Source: an uncultured Clostridia bacterium
Lineage (GTDB): Bacteria > Bacillota > Clostridia > TANB77 > CAG-508
Length of the DNA: 53,709 nt
Assembly: GCA_944392465.1 (NCBI GenBank)
Contig: CALXWR010000004.1
Span: forward strand, 1 to 53,709
Reading direction: 5' to 3'
The notes beneath the pieces are model-generated. The model was not told the origin of the DNA and did not search any database. It saw only the letters and a list, made by a program, of their open reading frames with translations. The translations under genes and the position numbers were made by a program. Below, piece after piece: positions 8,260 through 16,403 of this stretch (its first letter is position 1; each line of letters begins with the position of its first letter).

Positions 8260-9916
8260 AACAATATTATTAACAATTGTATTCTTAAAAACTTCCCTAC
8301 AAAGAATGCAATCACGATATTATGAAAATATTAAGAAAAACAAAAAAATAAAAAGAATTTTATTCTTTATAGTATTTGCCGTTTTAGCAGGAGTAATAGC
8401 TTTCTTTAGTTCTAATATTATAAATATATTACAGCAAGCACATCAAGAAACTACTTTTGTTGGTGTAATACTATTTTTAGTGTTGATGTTAACAATAATA
8501 CAAGCTGTTTTTTCTAGTGTAAATATGTTATATTTTACAAAAGATACTGAATACATATTGCCATTACCACTTAAGCCATACCAAATAATAGTAGCAAGAA
8601 CAAATGTAATAATAATTGTACAATATATAATTGAAATATTTGTTGGATTAATACCGCTTATTGTATATGGATTTAAAATGAATTGTAATTCAATGTTTTA
8701 TTTGCCAGTGCTAATATCACTAATATTACTTCCAATTTTGCCTACAGTATTAATATCTTTTGTTGTAGTTATATTAATGAGTTTTTCTAAGATTACAAAG
8801 AATAAGAATAAGTTTCAATTATTTGCAACATTTATTGTATTTGCGCTTACAATAGCTTTTTCAATATTCATGGTAAAAATAGATGAACAATCTATTTCAG
8901 ATGAGCAAATAGCACAGTTGATGACCAAAGCAAACGGAATGGTAGAAGTTATAAAAGGATATTTTCCAACTTTAAAATATTGTACTAATGCAGTTTTAAG
9001 TAATAATATTCTAACAATGATGGTTGAATTTGCAAAAGCTATAGGAATAACATTAATTGCATACATTGCATATGCACTACTATCTCAAAAATTGTATTTT
9101 AAGGGGTTAGTAGGAAGCCTATTTAGTGGAGAAAATAAAAATAAAAAGAGAAAAAATAAAATAAAAGTAGAGATAAAAAGAAAAAGTATTGGAAAAAGGT
9201 ATATAGAAAAAGAATTTAAAACATTATTAAGAAATCCAGTATATTTGATACAATGCATACTACCTGCAGTTTTATTCCCTATATTATGCATTGTTTTGAT
9301 ATTGATAAGTTTTGATGAAATAGCAGTAAACGAAATTATGCAGGCATTGTCTGGCTTAAATGCAAATGGATTAATATTATTAACCGTAATAGGAATAACA
9401 CAATTCTTTTCAATGATAGTATATGTTTCAATAACAGCAATTTCAAGAGATGGTAAAAATGCAGTATTTATGAAATATATACCAGTTTCATTATATAAAC
9501 AATATATATATAAAACTATTCCAAACATAATAATGAATCTATTTACAATCATTATAGTGTTAGCTGTTAGCGAATATATACTAAAAATATCTATATTAGA
9601 CCTAATTATAGTATTTATAATTTCTATGCTAATGAATATTGCACAAAGTTTTATTATGATACTGGTAGATTTAAAAAGACCAAAATTACAATGGAATTCA
9701 GAATATGCTGTAGTAAAGCAAAATTTAAATTTAATATTCCCAGCAATATTTTCTTTATTAAGCATAGGGTTATTAATTCTCTATTCGAAGACTACACAAA
9801 TAATTTCAGTATATATAGTACTTGCAATGATTGCGGTAATTTATTTGTTGATTACAATTTTTGTGAATATTTATTTATATAAACGTCAAAACGAACTGGC
9901 TGGAAAAATTGAATAA
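8252..9916 (+). CDS. ABC transporter permease (ABC-2 type, large)
   Basis: A 554-residue integral membrane protein partnered with the ATPase it overlaps. It has about 10-12 hydrophobic segments. A cluster of Lys/Arg (KNKKRKNKIKVEIKRKS, about residues 292-308) separates two six-helix-like halves, so it looks like a fused pair of ABC-2 half permeases. FTKDTEYILPLPLKPYQI (about 95-112) is the conserved cytoplasmic segment that contacts the ATPase, and SRDGKNAVFMKYIPVSL is the equivalent in the second half. The substrate is unknown. No terminator was seen directly after it, but a new promoter lies at its end. Confidence 0.85.
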   Translation: MIKTILLTIVFLKTSLQRMQSRYYENIKKNKKIKRILFFIVFAVLAGVIAFFSSNIINILQQAHQETTFVGVILFLVLMLTIIQAVFSSVNMLYFTKDTEYILPLPLKPYQIIVARTNVIIIVQYIIEIFVGLIPLIVYGFKMNCNSMFYLPVLISLILLPILPTVLISFVVVILMSFSKITKNKNKFQLFATFIVFALTIAFSIFMVKIDEQSISDEQIAQLMTKANGMVEVIKGYFPTLKYCTNAVLSNNILTMMVEFAKAIGITLIAYIAYALLSQKLYFKGLVGSLFSGENKNKKRKNKIKVEIKRKSIGKRYIEKEFKTLLRNPVYLIQCILPAVLFPILCIVLILISFDEIAVNEIMQALSGLNANGLILLTVIGITQFFSMIVYVSITAISRDGKNAVFMKYIPVSLYKQYIYKTIPNIIMNLFTIIIVLAVSEYILKISILDLIIVFIISMLMNIAQSFIMILVDLKRPKLQWNSEYAVVKQNLNLIFPAIFSLLSIGLLILYSKTTQIISVYIVLAMIAVIYLLITIFVNIYLYKRQNELAGKIE

Positions 9917-9936
9917 TAAATAAAATATGATATAAT
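9909..9936 (+). promoter_or_regulatory. Predicted promoter for ymdB
   Basis: TTGAAT (9909-9914), a 16-base spacer ending in TGA, then TATAAT (9931-9936), an extended -10 promoter. Transcription would begin near 9943, placing the hairpin element at 9957 at the very 5' end of the mRNA. Confidence 0.55.
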
Positions 9937-9956
9937 ATAACAAGAAAATAACGGAA

Positions 9957-10016
9957 AGAGGCATAATTCTTTTCCAACCAGATAGGTGCCTCTAGGAAGG
10001 AATGAAATTAAAAATG
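9957..10016 (+). promoter_or_regulatory. Structured leader element, copy 1 (hairpin with conserved loop, candidate pseudoknot on the RBS)
   Basis: AGAGGCA (9957-9963) pairs with TGCCTCT (9987-9993), enclosing a 23-base loop with TTTTCCAACCAG. The ribosome binding site AGGAAGG follows at once (9994-10000). GGAAGG can pair with TTTTCC in the loop, which would form an H-type pseudoknot hiding the site. The loop, the ribosome binding site and the first codons recur at 37861-37919 with a different stem, supporting a selected RNA structure. It matches no riboswitch class I recognise. Confidence 0.5.
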
Positions 10017-10784
10017 AAAATTCTAGCAATAGGAGATATAGTAGGAAATATAGGTCTTAATAAATTAAAAGAAACATTGCCTAAAATCATTGAAGAAAAT
10101 AATATAGATTTCGTAGTTGTAAATGCAGAAAATACTTCAGGAGGAATGGGACTTACATTAAAAGATTTTAATACATTAAAATCTATGAGAATAGATGCTC
10201 TAACAATGGGAAATCACACTTGGGGAAAAAAAGATATATTCTCATTTATAAATGATAAAATGTTATTAAGACCAGCAAATTATTCTAAAGGAATACCAGG
10301 AAAAGGATTTGGAATATTTAAATGTAAAGACAAAAAAATAGCTATAATCAATTTAATAGGAAGAACAGATATGAATGTTTTATCTGAAAATCCATTTACT
10401 GTTGCAAATGAACTTGTTGATAAATTAAAAAAAGAAACAGATATAATAATTATTGATTTTCATGCTGAAGCTACAGCAGAAAAAATTGCATTAAAATATT
10501 TTTTAGATGGAAAAGTAAATATTATTTTTGGAACACATACTCATGTACAAACAGCAGATGAAGAAATTACAGAAAAAGGTACAGCATATATAACTGATTT
10601 AGGAATGACCGGACCTAAAAAATCTGTTATAGGAATGGATTTATTAGCCTCAATAAAAAGATTTACTACATCTTTGCCAGAAAGATATAAATTAGCAGAA
10701 GGTGAGGCTAAATTAAATGGCTGTATATTCGAATTAAATGACGAAACTAATAAACCAGAGAGGATTCAAAGAATATGCTATTAA
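10014..10784 (+). CDS. ymdB: YmdB-family metallophosphoesterase (TIGR00282)
   Basis: Calcineurin-like phosphoesterase. In Bacillus YmdB hydrolyses 2',3'-cyclic nucleotides and influences biofilm versus motility and nanotubes. MKILAIGDIVG at the start contains the first metal-binding Asp; VNAENTSGGMGLT, MGNHTW, FHAEATAEK and GTHTHVQTADE provide the remaining metal-binding Asn/His ligands, all intact. An upstream ATG at 10002 gives four extra residues (MKLK), but it is only one base from the AGGAAGG site. ATG 10014 fits the family start better, although its spacing (13) is long. In many Firmicutes ymdB is next to spoVS, as here, a conserved sporulation-linked neighbourhood. Confidence 0.92.
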   Translation: MKILAIGDIVGNIGLNKLKETLPKIIEENNIDFVVVNAENTSGGMGLTLKDFNTLKSMRIDALTMGNHTWGKKDIFSFINDKMLLRPANYSKGIPGKGFGIFKCKDKKIAIINLIGRTDMNVLSENPFTVANELVDKLKKETDIIIIDFHAEATAEKIALKYFLDGKVNIIFGTHTHVQTADEEITEKGTAYITDLGMTGPKKSVIGMDLLASIKRFTTSLPERYKLAEGEAKLNGCIFELNDETNKPERIQRICY

Positions 10785-10917
10785 TAAAATGAAAATAATG
10801 TCGAAATGAAGCGATGAGATTTTCCTATTTTTTCCAAAAAACTATAGACAATTTCCAAAATTTGTAATATAAATATAATTGTTAATTAAAACAAATAAAA
10901 AAATATAGGAGGCAAGA

Positions 10918-11181
10918 ATGGAAATTTTAAAAATCTCATCAAAATCAAATCCAAATTCAGTAGCAGGAGCTATTGCAGGTTTGGTAAAAGAATCTAACAA
11001 GGCAGAAATGCAAGCAATAGGAGCAGGAGCACTTAATCAAGCGGTGAAAGCTGTAGCAATAGCAAGAGGATTTGTAGCACCAGCAGGGGTGGATTTAGTA
11101 TGTATACCTGCATTTGCAGAAGTTGAAGTGGAAGGAGAAGATAGAACAGGTATAAAGCTTATTGTTGAATCAAGAAAGTAA
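10918..11181 (+). CDS. spoVS: Stage V sporulation protein S
   Basis: A small Alba-like-fold protein needed for septation and engulfment control and spore coat assembly. The 87-residue product is full length and carries the family sequence throughout: LKISSKSNPNSVAGAIAG at the start, IGAGALNQAVKAVAIARG in the middle, and the GVDLVCIPAF segment. ATAGGAGGCAAG precedes the ATG. TAGACA (around 10845), 17 bases, then TATAAA gives a sigma-A-like promoter ahead of it. I saw no clear sigma-H site. A terminator follows. Confidence 0.96.
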   Translation: MEILKISSKSNPNSVAGAIAGLVKESNKAEMQAIGAGALNQAVKAVAIARGFVAPAGVDLVCIPAFAEVEVEGEDRTGIKLIVESRK

Positions 11182-11201
11182 ATTAAAAAAATTTAATATA
11201 T

Positions 11202-11237
11202 AGGGGGCACATTTTATTTGTGTCTCTTTTTGTTTTA
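11202..11237 (+). terminator. Intrinsic terminator after spoVS
   Basis: GGGGGCACA and TGTGTCTCT form a 9-pair stem with G-U wobbles, followed by CTTTTTGTTTT. Confidence 0.7.
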
Positions 11238-11243
11238 AAATAG

Positions 11244-11272
11244 TTGAAAAAAACCAATTTATGTTATATATT
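11244..11272 (+). promoter_or_regulatory. Predicted promoter for the substrate-binding protein
   Basis: TTGAAA (11244-11249), a 17-base spacer, then TATATT (11267-11272), 20 bases before the start and just after the spoVS terminator. Confidence 0.5.
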
Positions 11273-11291
11273 TATATAGCAAGGAGGCTAT

Positions 11292-12878
11292 ATGAAATCA
11301 AATATAATTAAATATATTTTTATAGTATTCGTAATATTTATAATTGGATTTGCCATATATAAAATTAATTCTGAAAACAAAGAAAATGTACAATCTTTGG
11401 AAAATACAGTACAGCAGAATACACAAAATACAGAATCAATTTTAAATATAGGAATTTCGGATTTTGATAATATAAATCCACTTATAACAGATAACAAAGA
11501 TATTATTAATTTATCTACATTATTATATGAACCATTATTAAAAATCACACAAGATTATAAAATTGAAAATGGGTTAGCAGAAGAGTGGTCAAAATTAGAT
11601 GCAACCACTTATTTAGTGAGGCTTAAAGATAATCTTAAGTGGGAAGATGGAACTCAAGTTACAGGAAGTGACGTAAAATTTACAATAGAGAAATTACAAG
11701 AAGGCAAATCTGTATATTCCGATAATGTAAAAAATATAAAATCAATCGAAATAATAGATGGAGACACAATAAGGCTTAATTTAAAAAAAGAAGAACCTTT
11801 TTTTGAATACAATTTAATATTTCCAATTGTATCGAGTACACAATTTAAAGATGAAAACTTTTATAAATCAAGATTAGCTCCAATTGCTACAGGTATGTAT
11901 AAAGTAACAGCAGCAAGTAAAGATTCAATGGAACTATCTAAAAACGAAAATTGGGAAAATCCAAATAAAGTAACACTAAAAATTGATAAAATAGTTCTAA
12001 CTTTTTTTGATACAATGGGAGATGCTTATAATAGCCTAAAAATAGGAAATATAGATTTTGTATGTACATCTAAAACTAATGTTGAAGATTATATAGGAAC
12101 AATAGGTTTTAATACAACAAAATATAAAGGAAGAGAACTCGACTTTATCAGTTTCAATTGCTCAGAAGGAGTTTTGGCAGATAAGGCAGTAAGAAAAGCA
12201 ATAGACTACGCAATAAATAAAAAGAAAATTAATTCTTCTGTTTTTAGTAATAATAATTATGTATCATCATTTCCAATAGATTATGGTAGCTATTTATATA
12301 ATAAAGAAGGAAAGTCAGATTACGATAAAGAAAAAGCAAAAAAAACATTAGAAGATGCTGGTTGGGAATATAGATATGGTACATGGAGAAAAACAGAAAA
12401 TTATAATACTCAATATTTAAATATAAATTTAGTTGTTGACTCAAGCAATGAATCAAGAGTGAAAGTAGCAGAAGAAATAGAAGAACAATTAGAAGATATA
12501 GGAATAAATGTATATTTAAACAGAGTATCAAATTCATCATACAAAAATTATTTGGAAAATAAAAATTATGAAATGATAATTACAGGAATAAATAATGGAT
12601 ATAGTCCAGATTTATCATACTTCTTTGGAGAAGGCAATATAGCAAATTATGAAAACGAAGAAATGTTATCAATATTAAATGAAGTAAAAAATATATCTGA
12701 TCCTAATCTTTTAAAAGAAAAATATGATAGAATAGTACAAATTTTTGAAGACGAAATGCCATATGTGTGCTTATATAGAAACATAGATAAAGTTGTATAT
12801 AGTATTAGATTAACAGGTACAATCTTCCCAAATAATTATACTGTATATAATAATTTTGAAACATGGTACAGACAGTAA
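11292..12878 (+). CDS. Family 5 extracellular solute-binding protein (peptide/nickel ABC type)
   Basis: A 528-residue SBP_bac_5 (OppA/DppA-like) protein. An N-terminal hydrophobic segment (YIFIVFVIFIIGFAIY) lacks a lipobox Cys, so it is membrane-anchored by a helix or cleaved, which is unusual for a Gram-positive binding protein. Then come LLYEPLLKI, the family segment YLVRLKDNLKWEDGTQVTGSDVKFTIEKL (about residues 107-135), VRKAIDYAINK and a C-terminal domain. There are no permease or ATPase genes beside it, so it is an orphan. It could supply a transporter elsewhere or have a sensing role. AAGGAGGCTAT precedes the start. Confidence 0.88.
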   Translation: MKSNIIKYIFIVFVIFIIGFAIYKINSENKENVQSLENTVQQNTQNTESILNIGISDFDNINPLITDNKDIINLSTLLYEPLLKITQDYKIENGLAEEWSKLDATTYLVRLKDNLKWEDGTQVTGSDVKFTIEKLQEGKSVYSDNVKNIKSIEIIDGDTIRLNLKKEEPFFEYNLIFPIVSSTQFKDENFYKSRLAPIATGMYKVTAASKDSMELSKNENWENPNKVTLKIDKIVLTFFDTMGDAYNSLKIGNIDFVCTSKTNVEDYIGTIGFNTTKYKGRELDFISFNCSEGVLADKAVRKAIDYAINKKKINSSVFSNNNYVSSFPIDYGSYLYNKEGKSDYDKEKAKKTLEDAGWEYRYGTWRKTENYNTQYLNINLVVDSSNESRVKVAEEIEEQLEDIGINVYLNRVSNSSYKNYLENKNYEMIITGINNGYSPDLSYFFGEGNIANYENEEMLSILNEVKNISDPNLLKEKYDRIVQIFEDEMPYVCLYRNIDKVVYSIRLTGTIFPNNYTVYNNFETWYRQ

Positions 12879-12897
12879 AAAATAAATAAAAAAACTC

Positions 12898-12925
12898 TTG
12901 ACAAATTAAAATAATAGTATATAAT
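12898..12925 (+). promoter_or_regulatory. recA promoter
   Basis: TTGACA (12898-12903), a 16-base spacer, then TATAAT (12920-12925). It is followed three bases later by the LexA-like box, which would lie over the start of transcription. Confidence 0.7.
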
Positions 12926-12927
12926 AC

Positions 12928-12939
12928 AAACAGTTGTTT
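12928..12939 (+). promoter_or_regulatory. LexA-like operator (diverged SOS box) at recA
   Basis: AAACAGTTGTTT is an inverted repeat (AAACA-GT-TGTTT), directly downstream of the recA -10. It keeps the spacing and ANNT core of the Gram-positive LexA box GAAC-N4-GTTC, with the outer G/C changed to A/T. The same form occurs in the uvrX promoter at 20132-20143. Confidence 0.55.
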
Positions 12940-12957
12940 ATAAGGAGGAAGAAATAA

Positions 12958-14034
12958 ATGAGTAAACAAAACCAACAAAATCAACCAAATCCAGAAAAAA
13001 TAAAAGCATTAGAAGCAGCATTAGGACAAATTGAAAAACAATTTGGTAAAGGTTCAGTAATGAAATTAGGAGACATTGGAGCAATGGAGGTTGAGGCAAT
13101 ACCAACAGGTGCTTTAAGTCTAGATATAGCATTAGGAATAGGAGGTATTCCTAGGGGAAGAATAGTAGAAATATATGGACCTGAATCATCAGGAAAAACT
13201 ACACTTGCATTACATATGATTGCAGAAGCACAAAAACTAGGAGGAGAAGCAGCTTTTATAGATGCTGAACATGCTCTTGATCCAGTTTATTCTAAACATT
13301 TAGGTGTAGATATAGACAATTTAATAGTTTCACAACCAGATACAGGAGAACAAGCATTAGAAATAACAGAAGCATTAGTAAGAAGTGGTGCAGTAGATAT
13401 AATTGTAGTAGATTCAGTTGCTGCATTAGTACCAAAAGCTGAAATAGATGGAGACATGGGAGATGCTCATGTTGGATTACAAGCAAGACTTATGTCACAA
13501 GCATTAAGAAAGCTTGCAGGAGTCATAAATAAATCTAAAGCTGTTGTAATATTTATTAACCAATTAAGAGAAAAAGTTGGTGTAATGTTCGGAAATCCAG
13601 AAACAACAGCAGGAGGAAGAGCATTAAAATATTATGCATCTGTTAGATTAGATATTAGAAAAATAGAAAACATAAAGCAAGATGGCGAAGTTATAGGGAA
13701 TAGAGCCAGAGTAAAAGTTGTAAAAAATAAAGTTGCACCACCATTTAGAGAAGCAGAATTTGATATTGTATATGGAAAAGGTATTTCAAAAGAGGGCAAT
13801 ATTTTAGATATTGCAGTAAACTTAGACATAATAGATAAAGCAGGTTCTTGGTTTAGCTATAATGGAGAAAGAATAGGACAAGGTAGAGAAAATGTAAAGA
13901 AATACTTAGTAGAAAATCCAGAAGTATCAGCAGAGATTGAAAAGAAAATTAGAGATAATTTTAATGCAGCATTCGAAAAAAGCCTTGGTGATGAAGAAAT
14001 AGATGAAGAGCAAGAAAAAGAACCTGAAGAATAA
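12958..14034 (+). CDS. recA: Recombinase A
   Basis: Forms filaments on single-stranded DNA, catalyses strand exchange and triggers LexA self-cleavage. The 358-residue protein is full length. Walker A GPESSGKT is at residues 74-81, Walker [11 protein letters not shown] at about 140-149, with the L1 loop region [15 protein letters not shown], and L2 [26 protein letters not shown]. The C-terminus is acidic ([14 protein letters not shown]), as normal. The N-terminal Gln/Asn-rich stretch ([10 protein letters not shown]) is a short extension. It heads a recA-recX-scpA run and lies behind a strong promoter with a LexA-like operator. Confidence 0.98.
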   Translation: MSKQNQQNQPNPEKIKALEAALGQIEKQFGKGSVMKLGDIGAMEVEAIPTGALSLDIALGIGGIPRGRIVEIYGPESSGKTTLALHMIAEAQKLGGEAAFIDAEHALDPVYSKHLGVDIDNLIVSQPDTGEQALEITEALVRSGAVDIIVVDSVAALVPKAEIDGDMGDAHVGLQARLMSQALRKLAGVINKSKAVVIFINQLREKVGVMFGNPETTAGGRALKYYASVRLDIRKIENIKQDGEVIGNRARVKVVKNKVAPPFREAEFDIVYGKGISKEGNILDIAVNLDIIDKAGSWFSYNGERIGQGRENVKKYLVENPEVSAEIEKKIRDNFNAAFEKSLGDEEIDEEQEKEPEE

Positions 14035-14074
14035 AAAATAAAAAATCTCAAAGGTAATGGTGATTATAACTTTT

Positions 14075-14107
14075 ATCTAATATAAAATGGGAAATTTCTT
14101 ATTAGAT
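14075..14107. repeat. 33-bp palindromic intergenic repeat, copy 1
   Basis: Begins ATCTAATA and ends TATTAGAT, an 8-bp inverted repeat around GGGAAATTTC. Its reverse complement matches the element at 32394-32426 at 29 of 33 positions, all four differences being transitions. It sits between recA and recX. Confidence 0.6.
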
Positions 14108-14141
14108 GAAATAAAAATATTAAAGAAAGTATGAAATTATA

Positions 14142-14606
14142 ATGACATATAACTTAGAAGAATTTGAAAAATTAGATAAATTAAAAACTAAAGTAATGAA
14201 ATACATTGTATATAAAAAAAGAACAGAACAGGAAGTAAGAAGAAAATTTAGCAATATAGAAGAGCAAGACTTATTAGACGAAGTAATAGAAGATTTAAAA
14301 GAAAATGGATACATAAATGATGAAAGCTATATACAAAGAGCTGTAGCAGAATTTATAAATCTAAAAAATTTATCCTTAAAAGAACTTAAATATAAACTAG
14401 TATCTAAGGGAATTAATAAAGATTTAGTTGATGATTATTTTTACAAAAATGCAGACCAATTAGAAGAATATGAAATAAATTCTGCTAGAAACATTATTAT
14501 AAAAAAAAGTAATGATATGGAAGAACAAAATATAATTCAATACCTGCTAAAAAAAGGTTACAAATCAGATTTAATAAAAACTGCAATACAAACAATAGGA
14601 GAGTAA
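14142..14606 (+). CDS. recX: Regulatory protein RecX
   Basis: Modulates RecA filaments. The 154-residue product has the three-helix-repeat organisation of RecX: KTKVMKYIVYKKRTEQEVRRKF (about residues 12-33), then VIEDLKENGYINDESYIQRAVAEF, then a second and third repeat with LKELKYKLVSKGI and IIQYLLKKGYKSDLI. It lies 107 bases after recA, separated by a palindromic repeat that may reduce readthrough, a frequent way to keep RecX below RecA. The ribosome binding site is weak. It ends one base before scpA. Confidence 0.9.
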   Translation: MTYNLEEFEKLDKLKTKVMKYIVYKKRTEQEVRRKFSNIEEQDLLDEVIEDLKENGYINDESYIQRAVAEFINLKNLSLKELKYKLVSKGINKDLVDDYFYKNADQLEEYEINSARNIIIKKSNDMEEQNIIQYLLKKGYKSDLIKTAIQTIGE

Positions 14607-14607
14607 T

Positions 14608-15363
14608 ATGCAAAATATTTTAACACTAGAAACAAATAAATATAAAGTAAAACTAGAGAACTTTGAAGGTCCTCTAGATTTACTATGCCATTTAATAGAC
14701 AAAAACAAAATGAATATATATGAAATTAACTTAAGTAAAATAACTGACCAATATATAGAATATATAAACGAAATGGAAAAAATGAACTTGGAAGTAACAA
14801 GCGAGTTTTTGGTAATGGCATCAACACTTTTATATATTAAATCTAAAAACTTATTGCCAAATCAGGTAGAAGACGAAAAAGAACTCACAGAAGAGGAACT
14901 TTTAAAACGAATACTCGAATATAAAAGATATAAAGAAATTACTAAAACATTAAGGCAAATGTATGAAAAAAGTGGGGATACTGTTTTTAAAACACCAGAA
15001 ATAATAGAGTTGCCAAAACAAAAACTTGAAAGAGAATATAAAAAAGAATTAATATCTAATATGTATGAAGAAATAATAAATAAGAATGCAACTAGATTAA
15101 ACGAAAATGCAAAAAACATAGAAAAAATAGCTATTACAGAAACATATACAGTAGCAGAAAAAGTAAAAACCATGTTTAGAGAGCTATTACATCATAAAAA
15201 ATTTGTATTTAATAATCTATTTTCTTCAAAGAAATGTTCTAAACCAGAAATAGTAACAGCTTTTTCTGGACTTCTAGAGCTTTCAAGAAGAAGCAAAGTG
15301 TTAACATCACAAGAAAAACTATTTGGCAATATTACTGTTGAAAAGAACAATAAAAGAAATTAA
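14608..15363 (+). CDS. scpA: Segregation and condensation protein A
   Basis: Kleisin subunit of the SMC-ScpAB condensin that organises and segregates the chromosome. The 251-residue product has the N-terminal SMC-binding motif YKVKLENFEGPLDLLCHLIDKNKMNIYEI (about residues 11-40), then FLVMASTLLYIKSKNLLP, and a C-terminal winged-helix segment LHHKKFVFNNLF and VTAFSGLLELSRR that binds the SMC head. It starts one base after recX. scpB, normally directly downstream, is absent here; a DUF2953 gene follows instead. Confidence 0.95.
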   Translation: MQNILTLETNKYKVKLENFEGPLDLLCHLIDKNKMNIYEINLSKITDQYIEYINEMEKMNLEVTSEFLVMASTLLYIKSKNLLPNQVEDEKELTEEELLKRILEYKRYKEITKTLRQMYEKSGDTVFKTPEIIELPKQKLEREYKKELISNMYEEIINKNATRLNENAKNIEKIAITETYTVAEKVKTMFRELLHHKKFVFNNLFSSKKCSKPEIVTAFSGLLELSRRSKVLTSQEKLFGNITVEKNNKRN

Positions 15364-15444
15364 ATATTCTAATATAATAGGGTTTAAAAAAAGAAAAAAA
15401 TGGAAAAACTAATATTATATAACTTTAACTAAGAAGGTGGTTAT

Positions 15445-16092
15445 ATGATATTAGTTTTTATTTTGGGGATAGTTGCAATACTTTTAATTATAACAAGCTT
15501 ATTTGTGTTTTCATATATACAAATAGAAATTAATAATTTTGAAATATCAAATAACAAAATTGCAAATATAGAAACACTAAATACCAATGAAAACAATATA
15601 AGCTATATTAGCAAGGACTATAAAGTAATTATTTCACTACTTTTTCTTAACAAAGTAAAATGGATTTCACTTCACTTAAATAGATTAAAACTTAGGAAAA
15701 TATATACAAAAATGCATTTAGAAAGAATAGATATAAAAAAAATAGAACAAGACTTTAAACTTTCAGATATAAAGGAAATAATAAAAATAAAGCCAAACAT
15801 AGAAAAATTAAAACTACATATAGATATAGGATTAGAAAATGTATTATTAACAAGCTATATAATTCCACTAATTTGTACTATTTTATCAATAATTTTATCA
15901 AAAAATATAAAAATACAAGATTTAGATGAAATAGAGTATATTGTCAATCCAATATATAATAAAGGCAATAAATATAATATTAAACTAAGTAGTGTATTAA
16001 GAGTTAAAATGGTTAGTATTTTAATGACAATAATAAAAATATATAAAAAATCTAGAAAAAAATCAAAATGCAAGTTTAGTTTGACATTTTAA
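15445..16092 (+). CDS. DUF2953 domain-containing membrane-anchored protein
   Basis: A 215-residue protein with an N-terminal transmembrane helix (ILVFILGIVAILLIITSLFVFSYI) and a beta-rich region ending in basic residues. In Clostridia and Bacilli DUF2953 proteins are recurrently encoded next to ytfJ/gerW, usually beside scpAB, suggesting a sporulation link. That context is preserved here (scpA before, gerW after). No enzymatic motif is visible. The last codons contain the TTGACA (-35) of a predicted small-RNA promoter. AAGAAGGTGGTTAT precedes the ATG. Confidence 0.75.
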   Translation: MILVFILGIVAILLIITSLFVFSYIQIEINNFEISNNKIANIETLNTNENNISYISKDYKVIISLLFLNKVKWISLHLNRLKLRKIYTKMHLERIDIKKIEQDFKLSDIKEIIKIKPNIEKLKLHIDIGLENVLLTSYIIPLICTILSIILSKNIKIQDLDEIEYIVNPIYNKGNKYNIKLSSVLRVKMVSILMTIIKIYKKSRKKSKCKFSLTF

Positions 16093-16109
16093 AAATATTA
16101 TAGTATACT
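16081..16109 (+). promoter_or_regulatory. Strong promoter for a small plus-strand RNA
   Basis: TTGACA (16081-16086, consensus), a 17-base spacer, then TATACT (16104-16109). It overlaps the end of the DUF2953 gene and has no plus-strand gene for 430 bases, so it most simply drives a non-coding RNA ending at the hairpin at 16164-16193. Confidence 0.65.
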
Positions 16110-16115
16110 ATTAAT

Positions 16116-16200
16116 AGCTGTAAAGCGAATGTACTGTTTAAGTTAGCAATAGTTATATAAACAAAGAATTAGGTGCGGTGAACCCTAATTCTTATTTTTA
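16116..16200 (+). ncRNA. Candidate antisense/antitoxin RNA (~85 nt)
   Basis: Predicted transcript from the 16081-16109 promoter to an intrinsic terminator. The terminator stem AAGAATTAGG (16164-16173) pairs with CCTAATTCTT (16184-16193), followed by a T-rich tail. Its 10-base loop contains GCGGTGAAC, the exact complement of the terminator loop of the convergent peptide mRNA (GTTCACCGC). Shorter complementary blocks are AGCTGT (16116-16121), opposite codons 3-4 of the peptide gene, TACTGTT (16132-16138) and TTAGCAAT (16143-16150). The layout resembles RNA II of par/Fst loci. Existence of the transcript is inferred, not shown. Confidence 0.5.
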
Positions 16201-16235
16201 TGTATATGATATTTCAAAAAAATTCTATAAAATAA

Positions 16236-16268
16236 AAAGGAAGTATAGCGGTGAACAATACTTCCTTT
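16236..16268 (-). terminator. Terminator of the small peptide transcript
   Basis: An 11-bp perfect stem (arms 16236-16246 and 16258-16268) with an 11-base loop. On the minus strand it is followed by TTATTTTATAG. The minus-strand loop reads TGTTCACCGCT and contains UUCA, a YUNR U-turn motif typical of fast antisense kissing loops. Confidence 0.65.
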
Positions 16269-16278
16269 CGACTATGTA

Positions 16279-16368
16279 TTAGTCTTTACTGTTCTTGGAA
16301 TCTTTATTCTCTTTTGGCTTATTAAGCAATTCTTGAATAAGTTTCCAAATCAAGTCAGCTGTTGTCAT
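16279..16368 (-). CDS. 29-residue amphipathic peptide, candidate type I toxin or membrane-active peptide
   Basis: The product is MTTADLIWKLIQELLNKP followed by a Lys/Asn/Asp-rich tail. Residues 5-17 form an ideal amphipathic helix: L6, I7, L10, I11, L14 and L15 on one face, D5, K9, Q12, E13, N16 and K17 on the other. Pro18 then starts a charged tail, the general plan of Fst-like and phenol-soluble-modulin-like peptides, though I see no direct sequence match to either. Support for translation: a perfect AGGAGG lies 6 bases before the ATG, a good promoter is at 16404-16432, and a terminator is 11 bases after the stop. It is too short for ordinary gene calling. It converges with a predicted small RNA carrying complementary blocks. 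Confidence 0.6.
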   Translation of the reverse strand: MTTADLIWKLIQELLNKPKENKDSKNSKD

Positions 16369-16403
16369 ATAAACCTCCTTTCTACTTATAGGAAGGCATG
16401 TTT

